64,000 nucleotides of DNA from NCBI RefSeq assembly GCF_020687785.1, contig NZ_JAJEWI010000004.1:1-64000 (forward strand), read 5' to 3'. The notes beneath the pieces were generated by a model. The model had not been told where the DNA came from, ran no database searches, and saw only the letters and a program-made list of their open reading frames with translations. The translations under genes and the position numbers were made by a program. This document shows positions 1 to 9,156 of the stretch, piece by piece (position 1 is the stretch's first letter; the number at the start of each line of letters is the position of its first letter). Origin of the DNA: Sphingopyxis yananensis (GTDB lineage Bacteria > Pseudomonadota > Alphaproteobacteria > Sphingomonadales > Sphingomonadaceae).

Positions 1-1
1 A

Positions 2-3000
2 GACGGCTTTGCGGGTCTGACGATCAATGGCGACACGGTGACCGGTGCGCCGCAGACCATCAACGGCCTGTATGGCACGCTGACCATCACCAGCTTTAAT
101 GCCACCACCGGCGCGCTGAGCTACAGCTATACGCTGGACGGCAGCATCAATCATAATGATGGCATCGCCGACCAAGATGTCTTCAATCTGGTCGTCACCG
201 ACCGCGACGGCAGCACTGGCAATGGCACGCTGACCATCGCCATTGTTGATGACACCCCCATTGCGCGCGATGATACGGGCAGCTTGGCGGCTGGCCAGGC
301 CAGCACCGGCGGCAATGTGTTCACCAATGACACCATTGGCGCGGACGGCCCTGTGGCTGCAAACAGCCCCGTCACCGGCATTGTGACCGGCACCGGCGCG
401 GTCGGCAGCGCCATGAGCGCGACCGGTCTATATGGCTCGATCGCCATCAATGCCGATGGCAGCTATACCTATACCCGCGACTATACCAAGGCTTTGCCAA
501 CCACCGGCCCGATTGAAGAGGTCTTCACCTATCAGATCACCGATGGCGACAGCGACAAGGCGACCGCCAAGCTGACCATCAGCTTGACCAACAGCCCCGT
601 CACCATTGTTGATTTGACACCCCAAGCATCCGGCGGCGAGCTTAGCTTTGCGGAAGAGAATTTGAGCAATGGTTCAGCACCCAACGCTGGCCTGCTCACA
701 AAAACTGGTGATTTTTCAATTACGGCGCCCGATGGCGTCGCGGAACTGAAAATTGGCGGCGTGACGGTTATTAACAATGGCGTATTTACCGCGCAGACCA
801 TCACCACGCCGGAAGGGCACACGCTTCAGATTACCGGATATAACGCTGTCACAGGAAAGGTCAGCTATAGCTATACCCTGACCAGCAACGAGGCGCATGC
901 CAACCTTCAGGGCAAGAATGAACTGTTCGATAATATCTCTGTCACGCTGAAAGACAGGGATGGCGATACGGCATCCGGCACATTGTCCGTCAAGATCATC
1001 GACGATGTTCCGGTTGTGGACATTACGGGCGCAACCACCATCAACGAAGGCGCTGCGCCGATCACTGGCAATTGGTCCATGATCCCTGGCGCAGATGGCG
1101 TTCCAGCGACCCAATTCACCCTTTCTATAGACGGTGGCCCTGCCCAGACCTTCACCCTGACGGGCGGACAATATCAAGTCGATGTCAGCGGCAAGGGCAT
1201 TTTGACATTTAACCAAAATGGCACATGGTCGTTTAATGCAAATGAACGGATCACTGCCGACAAGAGCCTTAATTTCACGTTGAAGGCCACGGATGCCGAT
1301 GGTGACGTGTCCACCGACACGCATACGATCTCGATCAAAAATGCGCCGGATATCTTCATTGTCGGTTCGCCTGATGATGACAAAACAGGAAGCACACCAG
1401 ATCATACAGTGCCAAGCGGCCCTGTTGATGGAGCGGTGAACGGCGGCGTAGGCGATGACGTGCTTTTCGGCGATCCCGGTTCCGTGACAATCACGCCCGG
1501 ACAGAAGGCGAATATCATGCTGGTGCTGGACAGTTCTGGCAGCATGGAAAACCAAATTTCTTTTGGCGGTCAGCAAATTTCGCGGATGCAGGCGCTGAAA
1601 AATGCCGTCAACAGCCTGTTGGATTCCTTGGGCAACTCCGGCGCGTCACAGGTTCGTATTCACTTGATCGACTTTGACAGCACCGCCCGCTCGCTTGGTA
1701 CATTTGATATTGTGTTGAACGGCGTCAACAACGCAGCGCGCATTCAAGCGGCTAAAGATGCTGTGAATGCGATGACAGACGAAGGCGGCACCAATTATGA
1801 GGACGCGCTTATCAAAGCGCTGAGCTGGCTCAACTCCACCGATGCCAATACCAAGCCGATTGTGGGCGCGGATATTAACAAAATATTGTTCGTATCCGAT
1901 GGTGCGCCGACGATGTGGGACAATGGCACCAGCGGAGGCCAAGAGCAGTTGTCGCATATCACGAGAGCGATCAACGAAATGTTAGGTGCCAGTGACGGCA
2001 CAAATGATGTTCAGAATATATTGGACAAGGCCGGCTGGAGCATCGACACCATCGGTATTGCGCTGAACAACACGCCCGAGCGGATCGATTACAACAGCCG
2101 TAGCAGCTACGATGCCCTAACCGGCAACGGAACACGCACAGCCTATACAATTTCCGCATCCGGTGGCACGAATATTGCGCAAGTTTCTGCTTGGTCATCA
2201 ACCGCAGCACCTACGAGCGGCAACCTGACGAATGTTTATGCTGCGTCAAATGGCCGCTTTGGTGTCGGTGATGACGGCATTTCCGGAAACGAAGTCCTAC
2301 GTTTCGACTTCGGATTTGGAAATGACTATGATGGGAATGGAAATTACTCAACAAACGGCTTTAACGGCATTCCTGTTACCTCCGTTCGCTTTGACCTTTC
2401 CAGCTTCGGGAGTGGGAATACCACGATAAGCTATACCGTCCACTACACCGACGGAACCTCAGAAACGCTCACCAGAAGCTTTAACGGGGCCACTTTGAAC
2501 GATTGGGACATTTCGGCTCCAAGTGGTAAATTCATCGATTATATCGCGCTTCAAGCAACCGCAGGTGGCGGCGGATATATTGCGCTGGACAGCATCGTTC
2601 GTGCAACACCGCTGGAAATTTTGGGCTTGCTGGAAGGCGTTGGGGGGCAAGCCACCAACGCACAGACAGCCGAGGCTTTGATCGGTGCCGTAGGAAGCCT
2701 GGGTGGATCTACAACTCTGGCCCCTGCTGGTAATGACAATATTTCTGGCGGCGCTGGGAATGATTTAATCTTTGGTGATGCGCCATTCACCGATGTCCTC
2801 GCAGCGGCCAAAGGATTGGACCTGCCCGCCGGTTCAGGCTGGCGCGTGTTCCAAGTGTTGGAATCAACGCCATCGCAAAACTGGACGCGCGCGGACACGC
2901 TGGAATATATTCGCACACACCAAAATGAACTTGGCAGAGAAAGCGGACGCACGGGCGGTAACGACATCATCAACGGTGGTGACGGCGATGACGTCATCTA

Positions 3001-4798
3001 TGGCCAAGAAGGCAATGATGTCATTGACGGCGGGGCGGGCAATGATCGCCTTGTCGGTGGTACGGGCGCAGACATACTGACGGGTGGGACCGGTGCGGAC
3101 CGTTTCGTGTTCGGGTCTGGCGACAGCCGCGTCGTGACGTCTGGCACGGGCAATGCGGGCACCCTTTCTGGCTATGACAAGGTCACCGACTTTAAACTGT
3201 CAGAAAGCGACCGGATCGAGCTGACGGTACCGAAAGTCATTGTTGCGAGTGCGACTAGCGGCTCGGCAAATACGAGCAATGACAGTATATTGACCATCGG
3301 AGGTAGCACGATCAAATCGCACTCCATTACCAATGGCGTGATCAGCTTCTCGACCAATAGCACGTTCACCACAGGAACGGTGATAACCATTGGTTCTGAG
3401 AATAGTTTGGCTGCTGTGGCTGAATATTTGCAGAAAAACAACCTCGGTAATGCCGGAACCACGGTTGGTTTCGTCGCCAATGGCCGAAGCTTTATTTACC
3501 AACAGGTCGGCGCAACCCCTGATGCGGCAAAGGATATCCTTGTTGAACTGACAGGCGTTACGGCCGCCGATTTGCCGACGGTGTTGACCACCGGCATTGT
3601 CAACCAAGCCCCGCCGATCGTGTTGGACTTGGATGGTAATGGGCTGGACTTCCTGTCCCGCGCCGACGGCGTAACCTTTGATTATATGGGCAATGGTGAA
3701 CGCCTTGGTACGGGCTGGGTTGGTCGCGGTGACGGCATTTTGGCCATCGACATCAACCGCAACGGCACAGTGGATAATGGTTCGGAAATCGTCTTTGGCG
3801 GTAACGGACTGACCGACCTTCAAGGTCTTGCCGCTGATTTCGACAGCAATGGCGACGGCGTGTTGGATGCTAATGACGCGCATTTCAGCCTGTTCGGCGT
3901 GTGGCAAGACGCGAATGGCAATGGCATTTCGGACGAGGGTGAATTCCGTACCTTGGAAGATTTGGGCATTATCAACATCAATCTGCGCTCGGATAACCAA
4001 AGCTATACGGCTGCGGATGGCGATGTGCTGGTTCATGGCCAAAGCAGCTTCACACGGGCTGACGGCAGCACCGGCATCATCGGTGACGTCAGCTTCACCG
4101 TGGGCAACAGCAACCGCGAAGCAGAGCAAGCGCGCTTTGCCGTGACCTCGGCTGGATCGGCTTTGGCTGCGGCCTTGGTCGCTGTCGCGTGGGAAGCGGA
4201 CTTGCTGCCCGCCGTACAGGCCCATGCGGTGAACGTCCCCGCAGACACGACGTCCCTGGCCGCCCCATCGGTAACACCCGAGGCACCGACTGTAACGGAT
4301 ATTCCGACTGCGAATGACAATGCTGGCCTTCCGGCAAGTCATAACGAGGCCGCACCAGCGACAGCGCCGTCCCATCTGGGAGGTGACGATAGCAATGACC
4401 TAGCGGCTGCGGACCTGTCCGCACCCGTGACGCAGCCAGATCAGGCTGATGATCAGAACAACCAAGGATCGGAATCCTTGTTCGATCTGGTCGCAGCATC
4501 TTCTGATCAATTCATGGATCAGTTGATCGCGATGCCGGTTGAGGCGCAAAATGCGGCCCCATCATCAGCCGACACCGCTGCTGCTGCTGATATTCTGAAG
4601 GAAGTGGCCGATGAAGGTGCCGTGGACAGCTTGCTGGATGCGGTGGTTGGCCAAAATGATCCTGTTGCCGCTGGACACGCAGCTTCGTCTGCTGACCTTG
4701 CCGCGCTGCTGGATCAACAACTGGTCGCACCAGAGGCTCATCACATAACCCAAAGCAGCAGCTTGGAGCATGACTTGAGCCAAATTCCGCAAGGATAA
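2..4798 (+). CDS. Giant T1SS-secreted VWA/RTX adhesin (3' part; 5' end outside window)
   Basis: The frame is open at the left edge (codons from base 2), so this is the last 1598 residues of a larger protein. It is probably a surface adhesin exported by the type I system encoded just downstream. In order: three to four VCBS/Ig-like repeats ending in motifs such as VVTDRDG and IVDDTPIARDD (to about nt 1370); a von Willebrand A domain with a MIDAS motif (DSSGS near nt 1529, later GGTNYEDAL and FVSDGAP); a C2-like stretch; and RTX nonapeptides (GGNDIINGGDGDDVIYG, near nt 2955-3110). A toxin-like calcium module follows, with DLDGNGLDF, DINRNGTVDNGSE and DFDSNGDGVLD (nt 3620-3960), and finally a roughly 200-residue Ala/Asp/Ser-rich tail. 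RTX repeats, VWA and the neighbouring LapB/LapC/TolC genes support a Bap/LapA-like biofilm adhesin. The N-terminal retention and LapG cleavage site would lie upstream of the window. The functional class is secure; the ligand is unknown. Confidence 0.9.
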   Translation, partial: DGFAGLTINGDTVTGAPQTINGLYGTLTITSFNATTGALSYSYTLDGSINHNDGIADQDVFNLVVTDRDGSTGNGTLTIAIVDDTPIARDDTGSLAAGQASTGGNVFTNDTIGADGPVAANSPVTGIVTGTGAVGSAMSATGLYGSIAINADGSYTYTRDYTKALPTTGPIEEVFTYQITDGDSDKATAKLTISLTNSPVTIVDLTPQASGGELSFAEENLSNGSAPNAGLLTKTGDFSITAPDGVAELKIGGVTVINNGVFTAQTITTPEGHTLQITGYNAVTGKVSYSYTLTSNEAHANLQGKNELFDNISVTLKDRDGDTASGTLSVKIIDDVPVVDITGATTINEGAAPITGNWSMIPGADGVPATQFTLSIDGGPAQTFTLTGGQYQVDVSGKGILTFNQNGTWSFNANERITADKSLNFTLKATDADGDVSTDTHTISIKNAPDIFIVGSPDDDKTGSTPDHTVPSGPVDGAVNGGVGDDVLFGDPGSVTITPGQKANIMLVLDSSGSMENQISFGGQQISRMQALKNAVNSLLDSLGNSGASQVRIHLIDFDSTARSLGTFDIVLNGVNNAARIQAAKDAVNAMTDEGGTNYEDALIKALSWLNSTDANTKPIVGADINKILFVSDGAPTMWDNGTSGGQEQLSHITRAINEMLGASDGTNDVQNILDKAGWSIDTIGIALNNTPERIDYNSRSSYDALTGNGTRTAYTISASGGTNIAQVSAWSSTAAPTSGNLTNVYAASNGRFGVGDDGISGNEVLRFDFGFGNDYDGNGNYSTNGFNGIPVTSVRFDLSSFGSGNTTISYTVHYTDGTSETLTRSFNGATLNDWDISAPSGKFIDYIALQATAGGGGYIALDSIVRATPLEILGLLEGVGGQATNAQTAEALIGAVGSLGGSTTLAPAGNDNISGGAGNDLIFGDAPFTDVLAAAKGLDLPAGSGWRVFQVLESTPSQNWTRADTLEYIRTHQNELGRESGRTGGNDIINGGDGDDVIYGQEGNDVIDGGAGNDRLVGGTGADILTGGTGADRFVFGSGDSRVVTSGTGNAGTLSGYDKVTDFKLSESDRIELTVPKVIVASATSGSANTSNDSILTIGGSTIKSHSITNGVISFSTNSTFTTGTVITIGSENSLAAVAEYLQKNNLGNAGTTVGFVANGRSFIYQQVGATPDAAKDILVELTGVTAADLPTVLTTGIVNQAPPIVLDLDGNGLDFLSRADGVTFDYMGNGERLGTGWVGRGDGILAIDINRNGTVDNGSEIVFGGNGLTDLQGLAADFDSNGDGVLDANDAHFSLFGVWQDANGNGISDEGEFRTLEDLGIININLRSDNQSYTAADGDVLVHGQSSFTRADGSTGIIGDVSFTVGNSNREAEQARFAVTSAGSALAAALVAVAWEADLLPAVQAHAVNVPADTTSLAAPSVTPEAPTVTDIPTANDNAGLPASHNEAAPATAPSHLGGDDSNDLAAADLSAPVTQPDQADDQNNQGSESLFDLVAASSDQFMDQLIAMPVEAQNAAPSSADTAAAADILKEVADEGAVDSLLDAVVGQNDPVAAGHAASSADLAALLDQQLVAPEAHHITQSSSLEHDLSQIPQG

Positions 4799-4846
4799 AC
4801 TATAAACGCCATTGGAATCTAAAAACAAATTAGGGGCAAGAATATT

Positions 4847-5578
4847 ATGTCATCTAGAGGAGCAAAATGGACGGTGGGCTTTGCCGCTGTCCTAGCAGCG
4901 GTGGTTCCGCATGTTGCGTCAGCACAAGCGCTGAATGTCAATCAGTCGGTTTCGGCCCTGCGCGGAGAGGTCAAGCAACGCTATGATGCCGCCTTGGCTA
5001 TGTCGACCAATCCCAGCGTGATTGCGGCCAATAACGCCGTTCATAATTGGGCGTCGGATGCCAAGATCCAGTGCGGTATCGCGTTGGGATTTTTGAAATC
5101 CGGCACCAAGGACGCGGACAGCTTGCGCCGCTGTGACTTTGCTTATGGCATGATGAACAATGTGCCGCCTCCGGCATCTCCGCCCGCAGCCATCCCCGCC
5201 CCTCCTCCTCCGCCGCCAACGGACAATTGCCCGCCAGAGGTTGCGGCGACCTTCTTCTTTGACTTTGACTCGGTTGTGCCATCTTCCGACGCCCAAGCAT
5301 CGGCCGCCTTTATGGCAGAAAACCGCGCCCGTTGCGGTTGGCGGAATTTCACCGTCGTCGGCCATACCGACCGTGCGGGGTCGGATGCTTATAACAACAA
5401 GCTGTCCGTCCGCCGTGGTGAAGCGGTTGCCGCCATTATGACATCTGCCGGCATTCCAGCCAATATTATTGCGGTGTCCGGCAAGGGTGAATCGGACCTG
5501 CGTGTCCAAACGATTGACGGCGAACGCACGCCAGCCAATCGCCGCGTCGAAGTGCGCGTGAATGTGACGGGAGAATAA
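4847..5578 (+). CDS. OmpA-family peptidoglycan-binding protein of the adhesin operon
   Basis: A 243-residue protein with a signal peptide (about residues 1-27, ending VASAQA), a helical region, a Pro-rich linker (about 105-125) and a C-terminal OmpA-like domain. The OmpA signature is visible as FFFDFDSVVPSS, VVGHTDRAGS, LSVRRGEAVAAIM and NRRVEVRVN. OmpA domains bind diaminopimelate in peptidoglycan, so it probably tethers the envelope-spanning exporter or the outer membrane to the wall. It lies 48 nt after the adhesin, with AGGGGC as ribosome-binding site, and 3 nt before tolC, so it is co-transcribed. It has no obvious N-terminal barrel. Confidence 0.88.
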   Translation: MSSRGAKWTVGFAAVLAAVVPHVASAQALNVNQSVSALRGEVKQRYDAALAMSTNPSVIAANNAVHNWASDAKIQCGIALGFLKSGTKDADSLRRCDFAYGMMNNVPPPASPPAAIPAPPPPPPTDNCPPEVAATFFFDFDSVVPSSDAQASAAFMAENRARCGWRNFTVVGHTDRAGSDAYNNKLSVRRGEAVAAIMTSAGIPANIIAVSGKGESDLRVQTIDGERTPANRRVEVRVNVTGE

Positions 5579-5581
5579 GCG

Positions 5582-6973
5582 ATGAAAATCTCTGCATTTG
5601 GAACGCAAATCGCGTCCGCTCTGGCGCTGGTCTTCGCCGCCTCCCCCGCATCGGCGCAATCCTTGTCGCTGAAGGATGTGATTGCTGTTGCTATCGACAC
5701 CAATCCCCAAATCCATCAAGCGGAAATGAACAAGCAAGCCATTGAGTTTGAATTGGAACAGGCCAAGGGCCTGTATATGCCCCGCGTGACGCTGGAGGCA
5801 TCGGCGGGTGTGCGCCGTTTGGAAAACCAAACCCGCCGTAGCCTGAACATCGCCAATCAAGAACTCTACCCGATCGAGGCCCAGCTTCGCGCCGAACAGA
5901 CGCTGATCGATTTTGGTCGCCGCCGTGGTGAGAAAACACGCCAAGCGGCCCGCGTCGATGGCGCAGGTTTGCGCGTGTTGGAACGGTCGGAATTTGTCGC
6001 ACTGCAAACCGCGCGCCAATATTTGGACGTTTTGTTGCAACAGCGAATTGTTGCTGCCGCCGAAGACAATCTAACCTTCCACAACGGACTGGTTCAAGAT
6101 TTGGCGGGCGGCGTGCAAGCAGGCTCGATCAGCGTAGCTGATTTGCAGCAAGCTCAAGAACGTGCAAAAGCGGCCGCCGTTCGCGTTAGCGAAGCCGCCG
6201 AAGCGCTGGAAACTGGCAAGATTAACTTGCTGGCACTCAGCGGATTGCAAGTGAATGACGTGCAATTGCCACCAGCCTTTACGGAAAAACTACCGTTGAG
6301 CCTGAATGACGCCATTGGCCTGGCCCGCACACGTCACCCCAAGGTGTTGGAAGCCATTGCGGATGTTGATGCCGCCAACGCTGATGCAGCGAAGAACAAA
6401 GGCGACCTCGCCCCGACGATTGGTCTAGAACTGTCGGGCCGTATCGGCGACGACATTGACGCATTTCGCGGCGAAACCAATGACCTGCAAGCCAAAGCGG
6501 TGATGCGTTGGGCCATTTTTGATGGCGGTATCAACCGCGCAAAATATCAAGAATATGTCCGCCGTGCGAGCGAAAGCCGCTTCCGTATGCATCAGATGAT
6601 GCGCGAAGCGGAAACCGATGTGCGCAGCGCATGGAACAGCAAAAACACGCAAACCAACGTGTTGCGCGACTTGACCGATCAAGCCGCATCGACCGATGAA
6701 CTGCTATTGTCTTACCGCGATCAATTCTCGGTTGGTCGTCGTTCGCTGTTGGACGTTTTGGACGCGCAAAACACCCGTTTCAACGTCCAAGTGCGCGCTG
6801 AAATCGCTCGCTTCTCGGAAATTTTTGCGCAATATCAAATCTTGGCTGCGACCAACAGCCTGTTGGATGCGTTTGAACTGAGCGCCCCTGCATCGCACCG
6901 CGTGAGTGCCCGTCAGGATGTGAATTTCGGTCCGCCCGTACCAGCAGAATTACAACGCCGTCGTAACCCATAA
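5582..6973 (+). CDS. TolC-family outer membrane channel of the type I secretion system
   Basis: A 463-residue protein with a cleavable signal peptide (ends SPASAQS) and the two repeated OEP halves typical of TolC: long amphipathic helices (about 30-210 and 235-440) rich in Ala, Glu and Gln. LSLKDVIAVAIDTNPQI and LSLNDAIGLARTRHPKV mark the starts of the two repeats. It forms the outer-membrane duct for the adhesin together with the ABC exporter and HlyD-type adaptor encoded next. It starts 3 nt after the OmpA-like gene. Length is normal for the T1SS-linked (LapE/AggA-like) subgroup. Family assignment is firm; the substrate is inferred from the operon. Confidence 0.92.
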   Translation: MKISAFGTQIASALALVFAASPASAQSLSLKDVIAVAIDTNPQIHQAEMNKQAIEFELEQAKGLYMPRVTLEASAGVRRLENQTRRSLNIANQELYPIEAQLRAEQTLIDFGRRRGEKTRQAARVDGAGLRVLERSEFVALQTARQYLDVLLQQRIVAAAEDNLTFHNGLVQDLAGGVQAGSISVADLQQAQERAKAAAVRVSEAAEALETGKINLLALSGLQVNDVQLPPAFTEKLPLSLNDAIGLARTRHPKVLEAIADVDAANADAAKNKGDLAPTIGLELSGRIGDDIDAFRGETNDLQAKAVMRWAIFDGGINRAKYQEYVRRASESRFRMHQMMREAETDVRSAWNSKNTQTNVLRDLTDQAASTDELLLSYRDQFSVGRRSLLDVLDAQNTRFNVQVRAEIARFSEIFAQYQILAATNSLLDAFELSAPASHRVSARQDVNFGPPVPAELQRRRNP

Positions 6974-7002
6974 TAAAGGATTACGACTCTAGAACTGGTC
7001 AT

Positions 7003-9156
7003 ATGATGATGCGGGACGAACCTTCGCTGACCGTCATGAACGATAATGAAGCAGGCGATCCATTGATCGCCTGCATTCATTTTATCGCCAGACATTTCGG
7101 TCAAAGCTTTCAACGCGCGGCGCTGTCGTCGCTGGCGCGCGACGAGCAAGGGCATTTGCCCTTTCACCAAGCCGAAGCAGCGCTAGAGCTTTGCTTCATC
7201 AATAATGAACGCATCTACACGCGCAAGGTCCGGCAATTTACGCGCCAACTGCCCGCCATCATGCTGCGCAAGGACGGATATTGTTCCGTCCTTCTCGAAG
7301 AAAAATCGGGCCAATATCTGGTATGGGACCCATCGCGCCCTGAAGCGGTGTGGGTATCCGAAGAATTGGTCGAGCGGGATTATGGTGGCCAAGCCATTGC
7401 GGTTTCCGCTGATACCAGCTCCATTCAAGCCGAGCAGCGCCCGTGGGACGCTATGGCCAAACGCCATTGGTTCTGGAACGAACTTTATCGCGTTCGCCGC
7501 TCCTTCTATCCGGTGCTTGGCGCGGCCTTGATGATCAACTTGTTGGGCTTTGCCCTGCCGTTGTTCACCATGAACGTTTATGATCGCGTCCTGCCGAACA
7601 AGGCCGTGTCCACTCTGTGGGTGCTGGCCATTGGCGCCATGCTGGCCTTTGCCATTGAATTCACGTTGCGCCTTGCACGGTCGACCTTGTTGGATGATCT
7701 GAGCAAAGAGTTGGACGTGAAGCTGTCCGAAAAAATCTTTGCCAAAGTCCTGAGTATCCCCATGTCCGACAGGCGCGGCAGCACAGGCATGTTGGCGCGG
7801 CGGGTGTCAGAATTTGAAACCGTTCGCGACTTTTTCGCATCAACCACGATCGTCTTGATTGTCGATGTGGTTTTCCTGTTTTTATTCCTGATCATGATCG
7901 CCGCACTGGCCGGATGGTTGGTGATCATCCCCATGACCATCATCACCATCATGGCGGTTTCAGGATATTTTCTGCAACGCAAAATCACCGCGGCATCGCT
8001 GGACGCGCAAGCTGACAGCAGCATCCAACACAGCATGTTGGTGGAAGCCATTGGCGGCACCGAAACGGTCAAAAGCTGCGCAGCAGAAGGTCAGATTCTG
8101 GGCCAATGGCGCCGGATGGTTGACGCCAGCGCCCGCACCCAAATTGAATTGAAACGTATCAACACGGTCGCGGTGAATCTGGCGTCTATTGGCCAGCAAT
8201 TCACCAGCCTATCGCTGGTCATCGGCGGATTTTATCTGTTCGATCAGGGTGACATTTCGATGGGCGCGATCATTGCCATTGTGATGTTGGCTGGCCGTTC
8301 CATGGCACCCGTTGGACAATTGGCCTTTCTGATCACCCGTGGGCGTCAGGCCGTAACCACCATGTCGAGTATCCAACAGATGATCGACGCCGAAGACGAA
8401 CGCCGCATGGGCAGCAGCACGCTGGATTTGGAAATTCACGAAGGCGCTGTGTCGGTCGAGAATATGTCCTTTGCTTATGCGGGGGCCGCCGCAAAATCGC
8501 TGACGGATATCAACCTAAAAATCCGCCCAGGTGAAAAAATAGCGATTGTCGGGCGCGTGGCATCGGGCAAGTCGACTTTGGGCCGCTTATTGTGCGGAAT
8601 TTATCCCCCCGAAGACGGCAATATCTATATCGACGGATTGGACAGCCGCCAATATTCGCCTATCTATTTGCGCTCGCAAATGCGCTTTGTTGGGCAAGAC
8701 AGCGTTTTGTTCAGCGGGTCGATCAAGCATAATTTGCAATTTTGCGCTCCCGGTATCAGCGATGAAAAATTGCTGAAGCTGTTGCAGGGGATTGGCGCGG
8801 ACCAATTTATGGGCCGCGACGAAACCGGCATGGACCGCGTGACGGGTGAACGGGGCAGCCAATTGTCCGGCGGTCAGCGCAGCTTTTTGACCATTGCTCG
8901 GGCCATGGCATCGCCGTCGAAATTGCTGTTCTTGGATGAACCGACAGGCGCGATGGACACTCAAAGCGAACGCCACTTTGTTCGGGCGCTGGAAAAAATG
9001 CTGGATCCCAAGCAGACGGTGGTCATCGCCACCCACCGCGAAGCGATTTTGCATATTTGTGATCGCATCATTGTGATCGATCAGGGCAAGATTGTTGCCG
9101 ACGGTCCGCGCGAAGAAATATTGGCACGCTCTATGCCCAAGGATGGCCCGCGTTGA
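7003..9156 (+). CDS. lapB: Type I secretion ABC exporter (LapB-like permease/ATPase)
   Basis: A 717-residue fused permease-ATPase. Residues about 10-135 form a C39-peptidase-like domain of the kind that binds RTX substrates; it starts DPLIACIHFIARHFG, and I see no convincing catalytic triad. Residues about 155-440 are the six-helix ABC transmembrane domain. The nucleotide-binding domain (about 475-700) has Walker A GRVASGKST near 516, signature LSGGQR near 620, Walker B LLFLDEPT near 641 and the H-loop ATHRE. It energises export of the upstream adhesin across the inner membrane. Its stop codon overlaps the TTG start of the next gene, implying translational coupling. The name is by analogy with the Lap system. 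Confidence 0.9.
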   Translation: MMMRDEPSLTVMNDNEAGDPLIACIHFIARHFGQSFQRAALSSLARDEQGHLPFHQAEAALELCFINNERIYTRKVRQFTRQLPAIMLRKDGYCSVLLEEKSGQYLVWDPSRPEAVWVSEELVERDYGGQAIAVSADTSSIQAEQRPWDAMAKRHWFWNELYRVRRSFYPVLGAALMINLLGFALPLFTMNVYDRVLPNKAVSTLWVLAIGAMLAFAIEFTLRLARSTLLDDLSKELDVKLSEKIFAKVLSIPMSDRRGSTGMLARRVSEFETVRDFFASTTIVLIVDVVFLFLFLIMIAALAGWLVIIPMTIITIMAVSGYFLQRKITAASLDAQADSSIQHSMLVEAIGGTETVKSCAAEGQILGQWRRMVDASARTQIELKRINTVAVNLASIGQQFTSLSLVIGGFYLFDQGDISMGAIIAIVMLAGRSMAPVGQLAFLITRGRQAVTTMSSIQQMIDAEDERRMGSSTLDLEIHEGAVSVENMSFAYAGAAAKSLTDINLKIRPGEKIAIVGRVASGKSTLGRLLCGIYPPEDGNIYIDGLDSRQYSPIYLRSQMRFVGQDSVLFSGSIKHNLQFCAPGISDEKLLKLLQGIGADQFMGRDETGMDRVTGERGSQLSGGQRSFLTIARAMASPSKLLFLDEPTGAMDTQSERHFVRALEKMLDPKQTVVIATHREAILHICDRIIVIDQGKIVADGPREEILARSMPKDGPR

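Noticed and set aside
2950..3110. Short tandem repeats that might suggest a CRISPR or satellite
   Set aside because: They encode RTX nonapeptides in frame; no CRISPR-type repeat-spacer pattern exists in the window.
3200..4375. Long minus-strand frame (391 codons) opposite the adhesin
   Set aside because: It is antisense to clearly coding sequence, rich in Arg and Gln with no family motif and no ribosome-binding site.
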